From NCBI GenBank assembly GCA_913052575.1, contig CAJXFK010000012.1:1-38140 (forward strand): a DNA stretch of 38,140 bases, written 5' to 3'. The notes beneath the pieces were generated by a model. The model searched no databases. It was not told where the DNA came from and was given only the letters and a program-made list of their open reading frames with translations. The stretch's first letter is position 1. The number at the start of each line of letters is the position of its first letter. Positions 10,401 to 17,261 of this stretch are shown piece after piece. The stretch is from an uncultured Planctomycetaceae bacterium (lineage in GTDB: Bacteria; Planctomycetota; Planctomycetia; Pirellulales; UBA1268). Both the position numbers and the translations under genes were made by a program.

Positions 10401-12611
10401 AAGGATTCTAGTTAGTTCGTGATATGCCGTTGTTGGTTCGTCTGGAGTACCACCCAATAACGTCGTGGTTGTTGTATCAATAAACTCCCTCAGTGATCCA
10501 TTTTTATGTAATAACAGTTGCGTTTGTGAATCAAGTAGGTTCATTAGCCGCCGGTCGTTCGTTTGTTGGTTGCTGTAGGTGTTTATTAAGTGAGTTGCGG
10601 CTGTGACTTCATCAAGGCAATTTCGAATTACTTGCTCGTCTACGGTCGAGGGCAGGTTGCCTCCTGAGAGTCGACCATTGAGCTCTATCGCATCATTCGT
10701 AGAAAAGATTGCATCATTTCTCGCTTGGAGAAGCTGGCCTACTTTTTCAGGAAGATTGAGCCAGGGTTCTTGCACTTGAGAAGCCGTTCCCGATTCAATT
10801 GCTTCATCAATTATGGCCGCGGTAGAAGACTGCGATGACATGTCATTGCCCAAACTTTTTTTTGCGTCAATCTCTTGAAGCGATCTTGTAAGAGACTTCA
10901 GGAATGATCTTGCTTCATCACTTCTCTTGCCACCTTCTAGTTCGGTAAGTTCAGCGAGCGCAATGTAATGACTTGCTCCGTTGAGTACGTGAGGCGCGTA
11001 GTCTTTTAAACCAATCTTGAGTGTGCTGTTGCGTTGGGGGCGTCGGCCTATATTTTCGAGTAGTTGCCAAATATCAACAACAGTGTTGACTCGAGGCTTC
11101 TTGGATTTCGGGTCACTACTCTTTGGGCTATCTGTCGAGTCCTTTTTTGTCGAACTCTTTTTATTCGATTTTTGTGGGCTTTCCGGTTGCACACCACCTT
11201 CCTGAGGTGTGTTGTCTTGAAGAGGAGATTCTTCTACCTGGCTCTTGTCATCTTGAGATGAGCTCGCACTATTGTTCTGCTGAGAATCTGATTTTTTATT
11301 CTTTGGTTGGGTCGTGTTCACCTGACTTTTTTCAGGCAACGGCTTGTCGAGTTCATCTTTTGCTTCAGAGTCAGGAGATGCTGTCGGGGTGTTGGCTGTT
11401 GCAGTGGCCTTAGCTGCCGGCTCTGAATTTTCGTTAGTCAGAGGTTGTTGCTTCTGGGTTAATTTTGTTTGATCCGAAGAGCCCCCTGAGAACCATTTTG
11501 ATAGCCATGTACTACCAGTATCAAACGTTCGTGTAGGCGCACGAATGAGACGAATATTCGGAGGGATTTCATCAATCGGGATCCTGCCAGACCCAATTTT
11601 CCAGATCACCGGATGTTGGCTGTGTCGACCACCGGTGGTTGCGCGCGACCATGCATATGTGACTATATGTACAAATCTAGCGAGTTCATCGAGTTCGATG
11701 ATTCCGTCTGCGTCTCCCCACGGGCTTTTATCTGCTTCGCCAAGTAGGGCGAGTTCAAAGGCTTTGCTAAATAGACTCCGGTTGTCGCTCAGGCTTACAT
11801 GAGAGAACTCCAAAGAATCGTTGGATGTAATAAGCCAACTGTCACCGACAGCGAGGTGTTTTTTTCCATTGCTTAACGCAGCAAGTTCTGTATCTAATTT
11901 ACTGGGTACAAAATTACCAAGTGTTCCGAGCCTAGGGTCCCAAGAAATATTGCCCAGATCCATAGCGATGAGCGTTGTGTTGTTGCTGCCGGCTCCAAGC
12001 GAGTCGAGAACATGACTGCAGCGGACCAAGCCACTTGGCGAACCACCTTCTAAAGAAAAGTCGGCGGCGGCAAGTTGGCAATGGTTTCTAGTTGGGGAAC
12101 CTTCTTCGGCAGTTGAGGAAATAAAAGACTGAGCCCTCACGTACGCCAGAAGGACATCTTTTTGCCGAAGTTTGAAGTCCTGGATTTTGCCAACGAGTTG
12201 ATCTCGTATGGCATCTGATGTTTCGTAATTTGATAGTCGAACAACACCACGCCCTGTAGCCGGGCTGCAACGTCCGCTGAGCACTTTTTGGATACCAGAG
12301 ATATCTAGATCTCGATATGCAATTGGTTGTAATCCAGCTTGATAGTTGTCAATCGCAAGAGTGACGCATGTCGTTTGCCAGGTCGTGAGCGGAGCAATAC
12401 TGATGAACGCAATTGTGATAATAGCAACGAGTGTCGCTGTCGTGAACATAATGCGGCGGGCCCAGGGGTCACCGCCTACTTTTTCTTTTGACCGATTCGT
12501 ACCTCTCCAGTTTTTTGCATCAAACTTATTTGAATCTGACGGCATTGTCTCAGAGCCAATGTTTACATTCGTCTCTGGGAGTGTTGATTTAGATTCAGGG
12601 GTGTCACTCAT
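7497..12611 (-). CDS. giant single-pass membrane protein with degenerate caspase-like domain and C-terminal carboxypeptidase-regulatory-like domain
   Basis: A 1704-aa protein. A polar N-terminus (1-51) is followed by one membrane helix (about 53-76). Residues about 80-345 parallel the 1708-aa protein: VTLAIDNYQAG (83-93), strand DVLLAYVRAQS (152-162), LIAMDLGN (214-221) and EF-hand-like DADGIIELDEL (300-310). Both catalytic positions of a C14 peptidase are absent. A disordered linker rich in Ser, Lys, Gln, Pro and acidic residues spans 376-508. A helical region follows (about 510-900), then beta/Ig-like segments with a second charged linker near 1180, an Ig-like domain around 1520-1620, and a carboxypeptidase-regulatory-like fold at about 1625-1690 (GEFQFTNLEPGEYSVSAQG). 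It is the first gene of the - strand set and diverges from tssK across 192 bp. Probable role: a long periplasmic scaffold of the T6SS envelope complex. That role is inferred from context and topology, not from a known homologue. Confidence 0.85.
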   Translation of the reverse strand: MSDTPESKSTLPETNVNIGSETMPSDSNKFDAKNWRGTNRSKEKVGGDPWARRIMFTTATLVAIITIAFISIAPLTTWQTTCVTLAIDNYQAGLQPIAYRDLDISGIQKVLSGRCSPATGRGVVRLSNYETSDAIRDQLVGKIQDFKLRQKDVLLAYVRAQSFISSTAEEGSPTRNHCQLAAADFSLEGGSPSGLVRCSHVLDSLGAGSNNTTLIAMDLGNISWDPRLGTLGNFVPSKLDTELAALSNGKKHLAVGDSWLITSNDSLEFSHVSLSDNRSLFSKAFELALLGEADKSPWGDADGIIELDELARFVHIVTYAWSRATTGGRHSQHPVIWKIGSGRIPIDEIPPNIRLIRAPTRTFDTGSTWLSKWFSGGSSDQTKLTQKQQPLTNENSEPAAKATATANTPTASPDSEAKDELDKPLPEKSQVNTTQPKNKKSDSQQNNSASSSQDDKSQVEESPLQDNTPQEGGVQPESPQKSNKKSSTKKDSTDSPKSSDPKSKKPRVNTVVDIWQLLENIGRRPQRNSTLKIGLKDYAPHVLNGASHYIALAELTELEGGKRSDEARSFLKSLTRSLQEIDAKKSLGNDMSSQSSTAAIIDEAIESGTASQVQEPWLNLPEKVGQLLQARNDAIFSTNDAIELNGRLSGGNLPSTVDEQVIRNCLDEVTAATHLINTYSNQQTNDRRLMNLLDSQTQLLLHKNGSLREFIDTTTTTLLGGTPDEPTTAYHELTRILGSPAITQSTRSRLKKQYLLGTRKKPALTTNALTPASHAAIRTKRLLTESDLLQIRRLVNLQLDFFSVALGFSAKDNAPEMILQLGEDIQEAQTNLEDLSKISTLQDNDKLIDKVLGLGRVTAKIFQKLKSLSTSREFSDPQDRIKNDCLAGALRSLDWRDAFAANSEVILPPPNLHLPERLPLTLEIANNTFDEDRIGINATYEGPSKEIFEDQVSFSFDPAVFQLSRLSGDLIGRNIKFSASELGWRGNQARFEVKRLATSTLFTKDQSAKIQMTLHAGTKNTCAEIVLPLLNSRDIVLAARGHPLTVVGPKDSNGWTHIAYKANKPIDSTGIGRASTAPTLTLRPWPSGTTEWELGIENLSDIKKQVTVQVFSAQNDLIKTTALETFQALAAAINQKEKSLKPILVAKNITLQSDTGVTRVKLAPPAEKSDQENESGEKQNEPEKDISEPETKGALPSPDAPEKQKKDIQVGSELAVVVEDYTQIGTTNKIVFRIHLTPIHPRHFVDSNAVYDASRREIRVLLRPLSPAVEAFPPAGLVASLKPLLAPSRNQSQIKTMPSVVSRKPDIRIQKSTLSDFAIATWTGPDRGQAYFALDINDYPRALIYSLECSPTTDKVAQYPQYDWRSIRIKQPETLRTLVRSPTAVIPFSLEVDAPADTFQTARGDSGSIDIVFRPISVGSASRAGEQIAWSGRNDRQITFKMPKKLKQLSVTTEVSDWKVEASGKGFSNVDVTAIARVSFAGRQTSATDSRTIVFDGTAPQIDSPPSASVIVGRELKIPIRVADDVSDGFFIAPDRVRPGVSGLANVEWAVDIKGLGKPEKWEPAVWLGDVRYEINLKTEKLSPGVRLPLLIRAVDKVGLSSPPNRVWLDIAAKPASPNNDIIGRVTLDGKGEPDVSVSLTGPAGERTVKTGKKGEFQFTNLEPGEYSVSAQGAIRNTTRRSDLMKITLPASPAPPATIALKMQ

Positions 12612-12803
12612 TGGGTTTTCGATCTGTATTCTGTTACAAACAATTACGAAGAGACGAGGGCAGACACGAATTTATGACGGTTTTTACCCACTCGTTTGCG
12701 ACACGACTCTGAGATATTAGACTATATTTCTTTGTTTTGGGACGAGATAACAACTGTGCTTTTCTCAATTTCTATTCCTTAGTCGTCAGCTCAGAGAATT
12801 TAA
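12612..12803. promoter_or_regulatory. divergent intergenic region with promoters for the giant-protein genes and the tssK operon
   Basis: This 192-bp AT-rich gap separates the - strand trio from tssK and must contain both start regions if these are separate transcripts. On the + strand there are AT-rich candidate -10 elements around 12715-12728 (TATTAG, TATATT), but no -35 at good spacing. On the - strand a run around 12625-12650 is similarly ambiguous. I cannot name specific promoters here. The shared region is consistent with coordinated control of the two gene groups. Confidence 0.4.
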
Positions 12804-14273
12804 ATGCGTCATTTGCAGGTCCATTGGTCTGAAGGAATGTTTCTGCGTCCGCAACATTTTCAGGCGGCTGATCGTCACCGAGAGGAACAGCAATCATTAT
12901 CAGTTTCTGTGAATGATCCCTGTTGTTATGGCTTCTCAATTTTAGAGATAGATCAAAGAGCGCTTGCGAATAGGCAACTAGAAATACGCAGTTGTCAGGC
13001 TCGCTTTAGAGACGGCACGCTTCTTTCTTTCGAGCAGGGAGAAGAGCCAGACCGGATCAGTCTTGAGCCGGCAGCAAAACAGGTAGAGGCTCTTTCTGCA
13101 TCGCTCTCAAATATCCAAGAAACAACCGACGATATTCGAGTATATCTTGGTATCCCAAGATATGGACCATTTACCTCGAATGCCTCGGCTTTTGCCGAGA
13201 CTGAAAAATGCCGAAGCAAGATCGTACGGCAGGAAGTGGCTGATGATACCTCTGGTACAAATGAACAGGAGGTAGAGTTCAGACAGTCGAACGTACGGGT
13301 CCTTCTTTCAACGGACGACCTTTCTGGTTATGAACTCCTGCCGTTAGCTCAAATACGTGGACTTGCAAGCCGGGAGACTGCTCCTGAGATTGATGCTAGT
13401 TTTTTTCCGCCTGTTCTTGCTGTATCTGCGTGGGCTCCTCTTTGCCATGACATAATTCGCAGCACGTACGACATGATCGGTAAAAAAGTCGAGGTACTTG
13501 CGGAGCAAGCGACAACCCGGCAAGTAGGCTTTTCAAGTTCTGAGCCAGGCGATCTTGATCGACTTTTCATGTTATCGAAACTTCTTGAAAGCCAGGGATC
13601 TCTGAAGGTTTTAGCGTTTGCCCCGGGTATTCATCCAAGAGAAGCTTACACTGAGCTTTGCCGCCTTGCTGGTTCACTCTCGGTATTCGAGCCAGATCGG
13701 CGTCTCGCTGAGATCATGCCCTATGACCATGATAATTTGGCAACAATTTTTCATTCAATCATGAAACAAATTGAGAGAATGCTGTCTCGCGTAACGAATC
13801 TTGAGTTTGATCAGCGCTACTTTGTTGGTGCTGGCCATGCAACACTTGCGGCAACTCTTGATGCGAAATGGCTTCAATCAGACTGGGAATGCTATGTTGG
13901 TGTTTTAAAGGGTGATATGACTGAAGAGACGTGTCACCGTCTTTTGACGGGAGATAGTCACTTGGACTGGAAGCTCGGAAGCGCTGAGGATGTTGATCGT
14001 ATATTTCGTCTGGGTTTGCCTGGGCTAGAGCTGCGTACAGCAGAGCAGATTCCACGGCCTCTTCCAACGCGTGGTGGTTGGCTTTATTTTCGTATCAACA
14101 CGAATTCGCCCGCTTGGCAATCAATACAAGTGAATCAGGCGATGGGCATTCGGCTGAGAGACACACTCATAACAAACCCAGAGCAATTACCTGGTGATCG
14201 CCGCGTGGAAGTTGTCTTCGAAGGTCGCAAAAGTGCAATTGAGTTTGCTATCTTTGCTGTCCCGACCCTTTGA
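12804..14273 (+). CDS. tssK: T6SS baseplate subunit TssK
   Basis: A 489-aa protein with the TssK/ImpJ/VasE N-terminal signature HWSEGMFLRPQHFQ at about residues 8-21. TssK forms trimers that link the TssEFG wedge of the baseplate to the cytoplasmic domains of TssL and TssM. The protein is somewhat longer than the usual ~445 residues, with an acidic insertion near residues 135-160. The ATG at 12804 is followed directly by the conserved N-terminus, so the start is firm even though the Shine-Dalgarno sequence is weak. It is the first gene of the + strand operon and is followed 23 bp later by tssL. The conserved TssK-TssL order supports the assignment. Confidence 0.96.
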   Translation: MRHLQVHWSEGMFLRPQHFQAADRHREEQQSLSVSVNDPCCYGFSILEIDQRALANRQLEIRSCQARFRDGTLLSFEQGEEPDRISLEPAAKQVEALSASLSNIQETTDDIRVYLGIPRYGPFTSNASAFAETEKCRSKIVRQEVADDTSGTNEQEVEFRQSNVRVLLSTDDLSGYELLPLAQIRGLASRETAPEIDASFFPPVLAVSAWAPLCHDIIRSTYDMIGKKVEVLAEQATTRQVGFSSSEPGDLDRLFMLSKLLESQGSLKVLAFAPGIHPREAYTELCRLAGSLSVFEPDRRLAEIMPYDHDNLATIFHSIMKQIERMLSRVTNLEFDQRYFVGAGHATLAATLDAKWLQSDWECYVGVLKGDMTEETCHRLLTGDSHLDWKLGSAEDVDRIFRLGLPGLELRTAEQIPRPLPTRGGWLYFRINTNSPAWQSIQVNQAMGIRLRDTLITNPEQLPGDRRVEVVFEGRKSAIEFAIFAVPTL

Positions 14274-14296
14274 TTAAATGAAACTAGCGAGTCGGT

Positions 14297-14914
14297 ATGA
14301 CACAAGATTTTCAATCTGCAGCAATTCCTGTAATTCTCGCCATAATCGGTCTGGCGAAACGTGCGGCGAGTGGGGAAGCTGGACCTGTTGAAGCTGAAAG
14401 AGCTGCTCTGCGTGTTTCTTTCGAAAAGGCTGCGGCCATCTGCCGAGGCCCCGCAGCAGAAGATTGGCGGCTCGCAAGTTATGCTTTGGCATCAGCAGTC
14501 GACGAACTTCTCATTGTCGACATTACTTGGTCAGGACAGGCTTGGTGGGAAAATCATGCCATGGAGGTAGAGCTGTTCGGTACGCGAAAAAGGGCGACCG
14601 AATTTTTCACTCTTTCAGAAAAGGCTGCATCTTTGCCAAGAGGGAATGCATTGCAGGTCTTTGTCGCTGCTGTAGTTATGGGTTTCCAGGGGACACACAG
14701 GGAACGTCCGGATGCTTTAGAGGCATGGCTTAGAACGCATAAACAGGGCATAAAACTATCGCTAGATCGTCCGGTAACACCTTCATCAGGACCAGAGGTA
14801 GCAGGCGGTGGTCCGCTCACCGGACGTATTCTTCTCTTGTGGAGTTTATTTTCGTCTCTTCTGCTTGGGGCGTTCTTTATTGTCACGGCTTGGTCCGTCT
14901 TTTATTTGCTGTAA
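14297..14914 (+). CDS. tssL: T6SS inner-membrane protein TssL (DotU/IcmH family)
   Basis: A 205-aa protein. The cytoplasmic helical domain has the DotU hallmark around residues 60-110 (ALASAVDELL, then a Trp-rich stretch, then a VELFGT-type motif). A single C-terminal membrane helix (about 178-202) ends the chain, as in tail-anchored TssL. There is no OmpA-like peptidoglycan-binding extension, so this is the short form and cannot anchor the complex to the wall itself. TssL normally pairs with TssM and docks TssK. It lies between tssK and the TssM-like gene. Confidence 0.93.
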   Translation: MTQDFQSAAIPVILAIIGLAKRAASGEAGPVEAERAALRVSFEKAAAICRGPAAEDWRLASYALASAVDELLIVDITWSGQAWWENHAMEVELFGTRKRATEFFTLSEKAASLPRGNALQVFVAAVVMGFQGTHRERPDALEAWLRTHKQGIKLSLDRPVTPSSGPEVAGGGPLTGRILLLWSLFSSLLLGAFFIVTAWSVFYLL

Positions 14915-14958
14915 ACTACGAGTCCAACCATTGGCCTAATTAACGTGGACAGCGATAA

Positions 14959-16356
14959 ATGGATACGCTACTGAGTTTCCTGCTTTCGCCCTTGCGTCTC
15001 ATCTTTGGCCCCATCCAATGGTTTCGGCAAGCATCTTTGGCGGCCCGGCTGGCGTTTCTGTTTGGTGTCTTTCAAATTGTTATTGTTTTGCTTGCCACAA
15101 GTGCTGTGCTTTTTGCTGGCGAATGGGTTGTGCTTCAGTTGTGGTGGAGTCCGGGCAAAATATTTCTTTTGCTTCTGTTATTTATTAGCGTGCCAATACT
15201 GGTCTATCGTTCTGCCTTGCTTTGGTGTGAGATCCCCACAGCAAGATGGCCAGATGTCACGAGTGCTTGGAATACAATCATTCAAGATTTGAAAAGACAA
15301 GATGTCGATCTTGAAGAGTGGCCAGTCTATTTAGTTCTAGGCTCAGATGGTAATGGGCTTGAGTCAGCACTCTTTCACTATGCAGCGACACCGTTGCTTT
15401 TGTCAGGAAGTCCTGGTGCAGGCGCACCTTTACATGCATATGCAACAAAAGAAGCAGTGTATATTACCCTAAACAGTATTGGTCACACTGCTGCTGCAGC
15501 AAAAGCGTGTCGGAATCAAAAAAGCGATTCCGATCACCAGTATGGTAGGAAGGAAGAGGCATCTCGTTTAGATGCATTGTGCAGCCTTCTAGTCATGGAA
15601 CGGGCACCCTTCGTACCGATCAATGGAATTTTATCACTTGTGCAGGTTGATTATGCACATCTGGTAAGTCAACCACTTACGAAATTAGCCATCGCTCAGG
15701 CACAAGATTTTCAGCGTATAACACATCGTTTAGGCGTTCGAGCCCCGGTCACGTTTTTAGCCGTAGGCCTTGAGAATGAGGCTGGCTTTGCTGATTACGC
15801 CGAATTGCTATCAGCAGAGCAGCAACCAAAAGTGAATGCTGACCAGACGGTTAGTAAGCCAACTGGTCGTGAAGAGGCGAAAGGTGTTCGTTTTCCAGTC
15901 GGTATTCGACCAACGAATGATCAACTTACTGCGGTAGCAGCCAACGCGATGGGACCATTGACTGACAATATTGCGGAGATGGTGCTGGATCCTGCAAGAC
16001 TGCCAGAACAACAGCGTCGCATTCGTTTGCTTGAACTGCTCTGTCGTATTCGTTTACACGGAGCGTCTCAGTTGAATGAGGTGCTCCAGCAAGTTTTTTC
16101 AAATAATCTAACTACTGCGGATTTACCATTGCTAAGCGGAGCGTTTGCTGGAGCCCTCGGCCCTGAACCGGAGAAGCAAGGTTTTTTAGCTGGTGTCTTA
16201 TCACATTTGAATGATCAGCAAGCGGAACTTGACTGGACAAGAAAGAGCCTCAGAAGTGACGAACGGGCTCGTCGTGCAGCAAGAATTCTATTCGGGCTGA
16301 CAATGGCCTTATTGCTTCTTTCTTCCGGCATGCTTTGGTGGAAGTTGGTGGCGTGA
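14959..16356 (+). CDS. tssM: TssM-like protein reduced to its N-terminal cytoplasmic half
   Basis: A 465-aa protein. Two membrane helices (about 31-54 and 67-88) are followed by a cytoplasmic domain and a third helix (about 441-463) at the very C-terminus. This is the order of the first ~450 residues of TssM/IcmF, whose usual length is about 1100-1200. The entire periplasmic domain that contacts TssJ and forms the channel is absent. The P-loop site reads GSDGNGLES (128-136) where GxxGxGKT/S is expected: the Lys is lost, so NTP binding is improbable. The stop is not followed by a readable continuation, because the next gene, a sigma factor, overlaps it as GTGA, so this looks like a genuine short form and not a recent frameshift. 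Gene position after tssL agrees with TssM. The periplasmic function may be supplied by the divergent giant proteins. Confidence 0.85.
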   Translation: MDTLLSFLLSPLRLIFGPIQWFRQASLAARLAFLFGVFQIVIVLLATSAVLFAGEWVVLQLWWSPGKIFLLLLLFISVPILVYRSALLWCEIPTARWPDVTSAWNTIIQDLKRQDVDLEEWPVYLVLGSDGNGLESALFHYAATPLLLSGSPGAGAPLHAYATKEAVYITLNSIGHTAAAAKACRNQKSDSDHQYGRKEEASRLDALCSLLVMERAPFVPINGILSLVQVDYAHLVSQPLTKLAIAQAQDFQRITHRLGVRAPVTFLAVGLENEAGFADYAELLSAEQQPKVNADQTVSKPTGREEAKGVRFPVGIRPTNDQLTAVAANAMGPLTDNIAEMVLDPARLPEQQRRIRLLELLCRIRLHGASQLNEVLQQVFSNNLTTADLPLLSGAFAGALGPEPEKQGFLAGVLSHLNDQQAELDWTRKSLRSDERARRAARILFGLTMALLLLSSGMLWWKLVA

Positions 16357-17018
16357 GCAAGTTTCCAAAGAAGCATGAGCGAGTGTTTCTTTTGCATCAG
16401 GGTCTGGTTCGTGCTCTTGCGTGGCGATTGCATCGCCGAACCGGAAGATACGTTGAAATTGATGATCTTATTGCATACGGTCAGATTGGTTTACTTGAGG
16501 CAATTCGGTGTTTTGATGAAGAACGTGGCATTAAGTTTTCGACGTATGCATGGTATCGAGTGCGAGGTGCAATTTTCGATGGCCTTATGAAGATGTCATG
16601 GTTTAATCGAATTGCATTTGAGCAGGGCGAATACGAATTCGAAATAAAGGAAAAATCATCGAAGCCAAAAAAGACGCTTCAGTCAGAGAAAAAAGAAAGT
16701 CAAGATCGGTCAAGTATTCGTCGTCAGCAACAGCCGTCTTTGTCTGGTGGTTTTGATGGTAACGTGCCGGGCGATCTTAAAGGAGTTGATTCGGTAGTTG
16801 TTCACAGAGAGTTGCTGGCGTTTCTTAGAGATCTTGTGTCAAATCTTCCGGAAAAAGAAGCGCAACTCATCAAAGAAAAGTTTTTTGTGGGAAGAACTCT
16901 CACAGAGGCTGCCCGCCGTGTTGGCATTAGTGTTGCTTGGGCAAGTCGTCTTAATGCACGAACACTTGCAGATTTGCGAATCGTATTGGAGCAGTCTGGC
17001 TTTGCTGCAGGCGACTAA
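16353..17018 (+). CDS. FliA-like alternative sigma factor embedded in the T6SS operon
   Basis: A 221-aa protein from a GTG start that overlaps the TssM stop (GTGA, 16353-16356), with a GGAAG Shine-Dalgarno eight bases upstream. TTG at 16335 and GTG at 16338 are alternative starts. Residues about 10-75 match sigma-70 region 2 of the FliA/SigB/SigF type (VEIDDLIAYGQIGLLEAI, FSTYAWYRVRGAIFDGL). Residues about 160-215 form region 4 with a helix-turn-helix (TLTEAARRVGISVAWASRLN). Region 3 is not recognisable; instead there is a Lys/Ser/Gln-rich linker (about 90-130). Being cotranscribed with tssKLM and upstream of tssA, it may direct transcription of the sheath/tube genes. No anti-sigma factor gene is visible in the window. 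Confidence 0.88.
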   Translation: MSKFPKKHERVFLLHQGLVRALAWRLHRRTGRYVEIDDLIAYGQIGLLEAIRCFDEERGIKFSTYAWYRVRGAIFDGLMKMSWFNRIAFEQGEYEFEIKEKSSKPKKTLQSEKKESQDRSSIRRQQQPSLSGGFDGNVPGDLKGVDSVVVHRELLAFLRDLVSNLPEKEAQLIKEKFFVGRTLTEAARRVGISVAWASRLNARTLADLRIVLEQSGFAAGD

Positions 17019-17032
17019 TGAATGGCCATTCA
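17019..17032. repeat. 14-bp perfect palindrome after the sigma factor stop
   Basis: TGAATGGCCATTCA is identical to its reverse complement and begins on the base after the sigma factor stop codon, 230 bp before tssA. It could be an operator half-site pair. One or two perfect 14-mers are expected by chance in a window this long. Confidence 0.25.
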
Positions 17033-17063
17033 CCTTTCAGGATTGCCATGAACAAAGAGCGCT

Positions 17064-17189
17064 GTGGAGCATGTTGAAGCACTGCAATGGGGGCCGATTC
17101 ATGCCCAACACGTGGTCAAGGAAGCGATTAATACGTGCAATCGATACAAATGGAAAGACGAAGACTGCTCGAAGCACACGAACGTGTAA
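17064..17189 (+). CDS. possible 41-residue small protein
   Basis: In the 243-bp gap between the sigma factor gene and tssA, one forward frame is open from a GTG at 17064 to TAA at 17187-17189. The peptide has a plausible soluble composition (VEHVEALQWGPI, then a Lys/Asp/Cys-rich end NRYKWKDEDCS). There is no strong Shine-Dalgarno site and no family match I can name. An overlapping frame is also open across this stretch, so protein coding is uncertain. Confidence 0.15.
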   Translation: MEHVEALQWGPIHAQHVVKEAINTCNRYKWKDEDCSKHTNV

Positions 17190-17261
17190 TTTTTAGACTA
17201 TTTGGATGAAAACGAGTGTACTCTTTAGAGAAACTTTGCCAATTACGGAAAATAAAATGCC

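Noticed and set aside
9802-10422. 206-codon + strand open frame opposite the 1704-aa gene
   Set aside because: Antisense shadow; Ser/Arg-rich and without a credible ribosome site.
17074-17100. FliA-type promoter candidate upstream of tssA (GCCGATTC with 11-bp spacer)
   Set aside because: The -10 half fits the sigma28 pattern GCCGATAA in six of eight positions, but the -35 half (TTGAAGCA) matches only two of eight, and the string lies in a possible reading frame.
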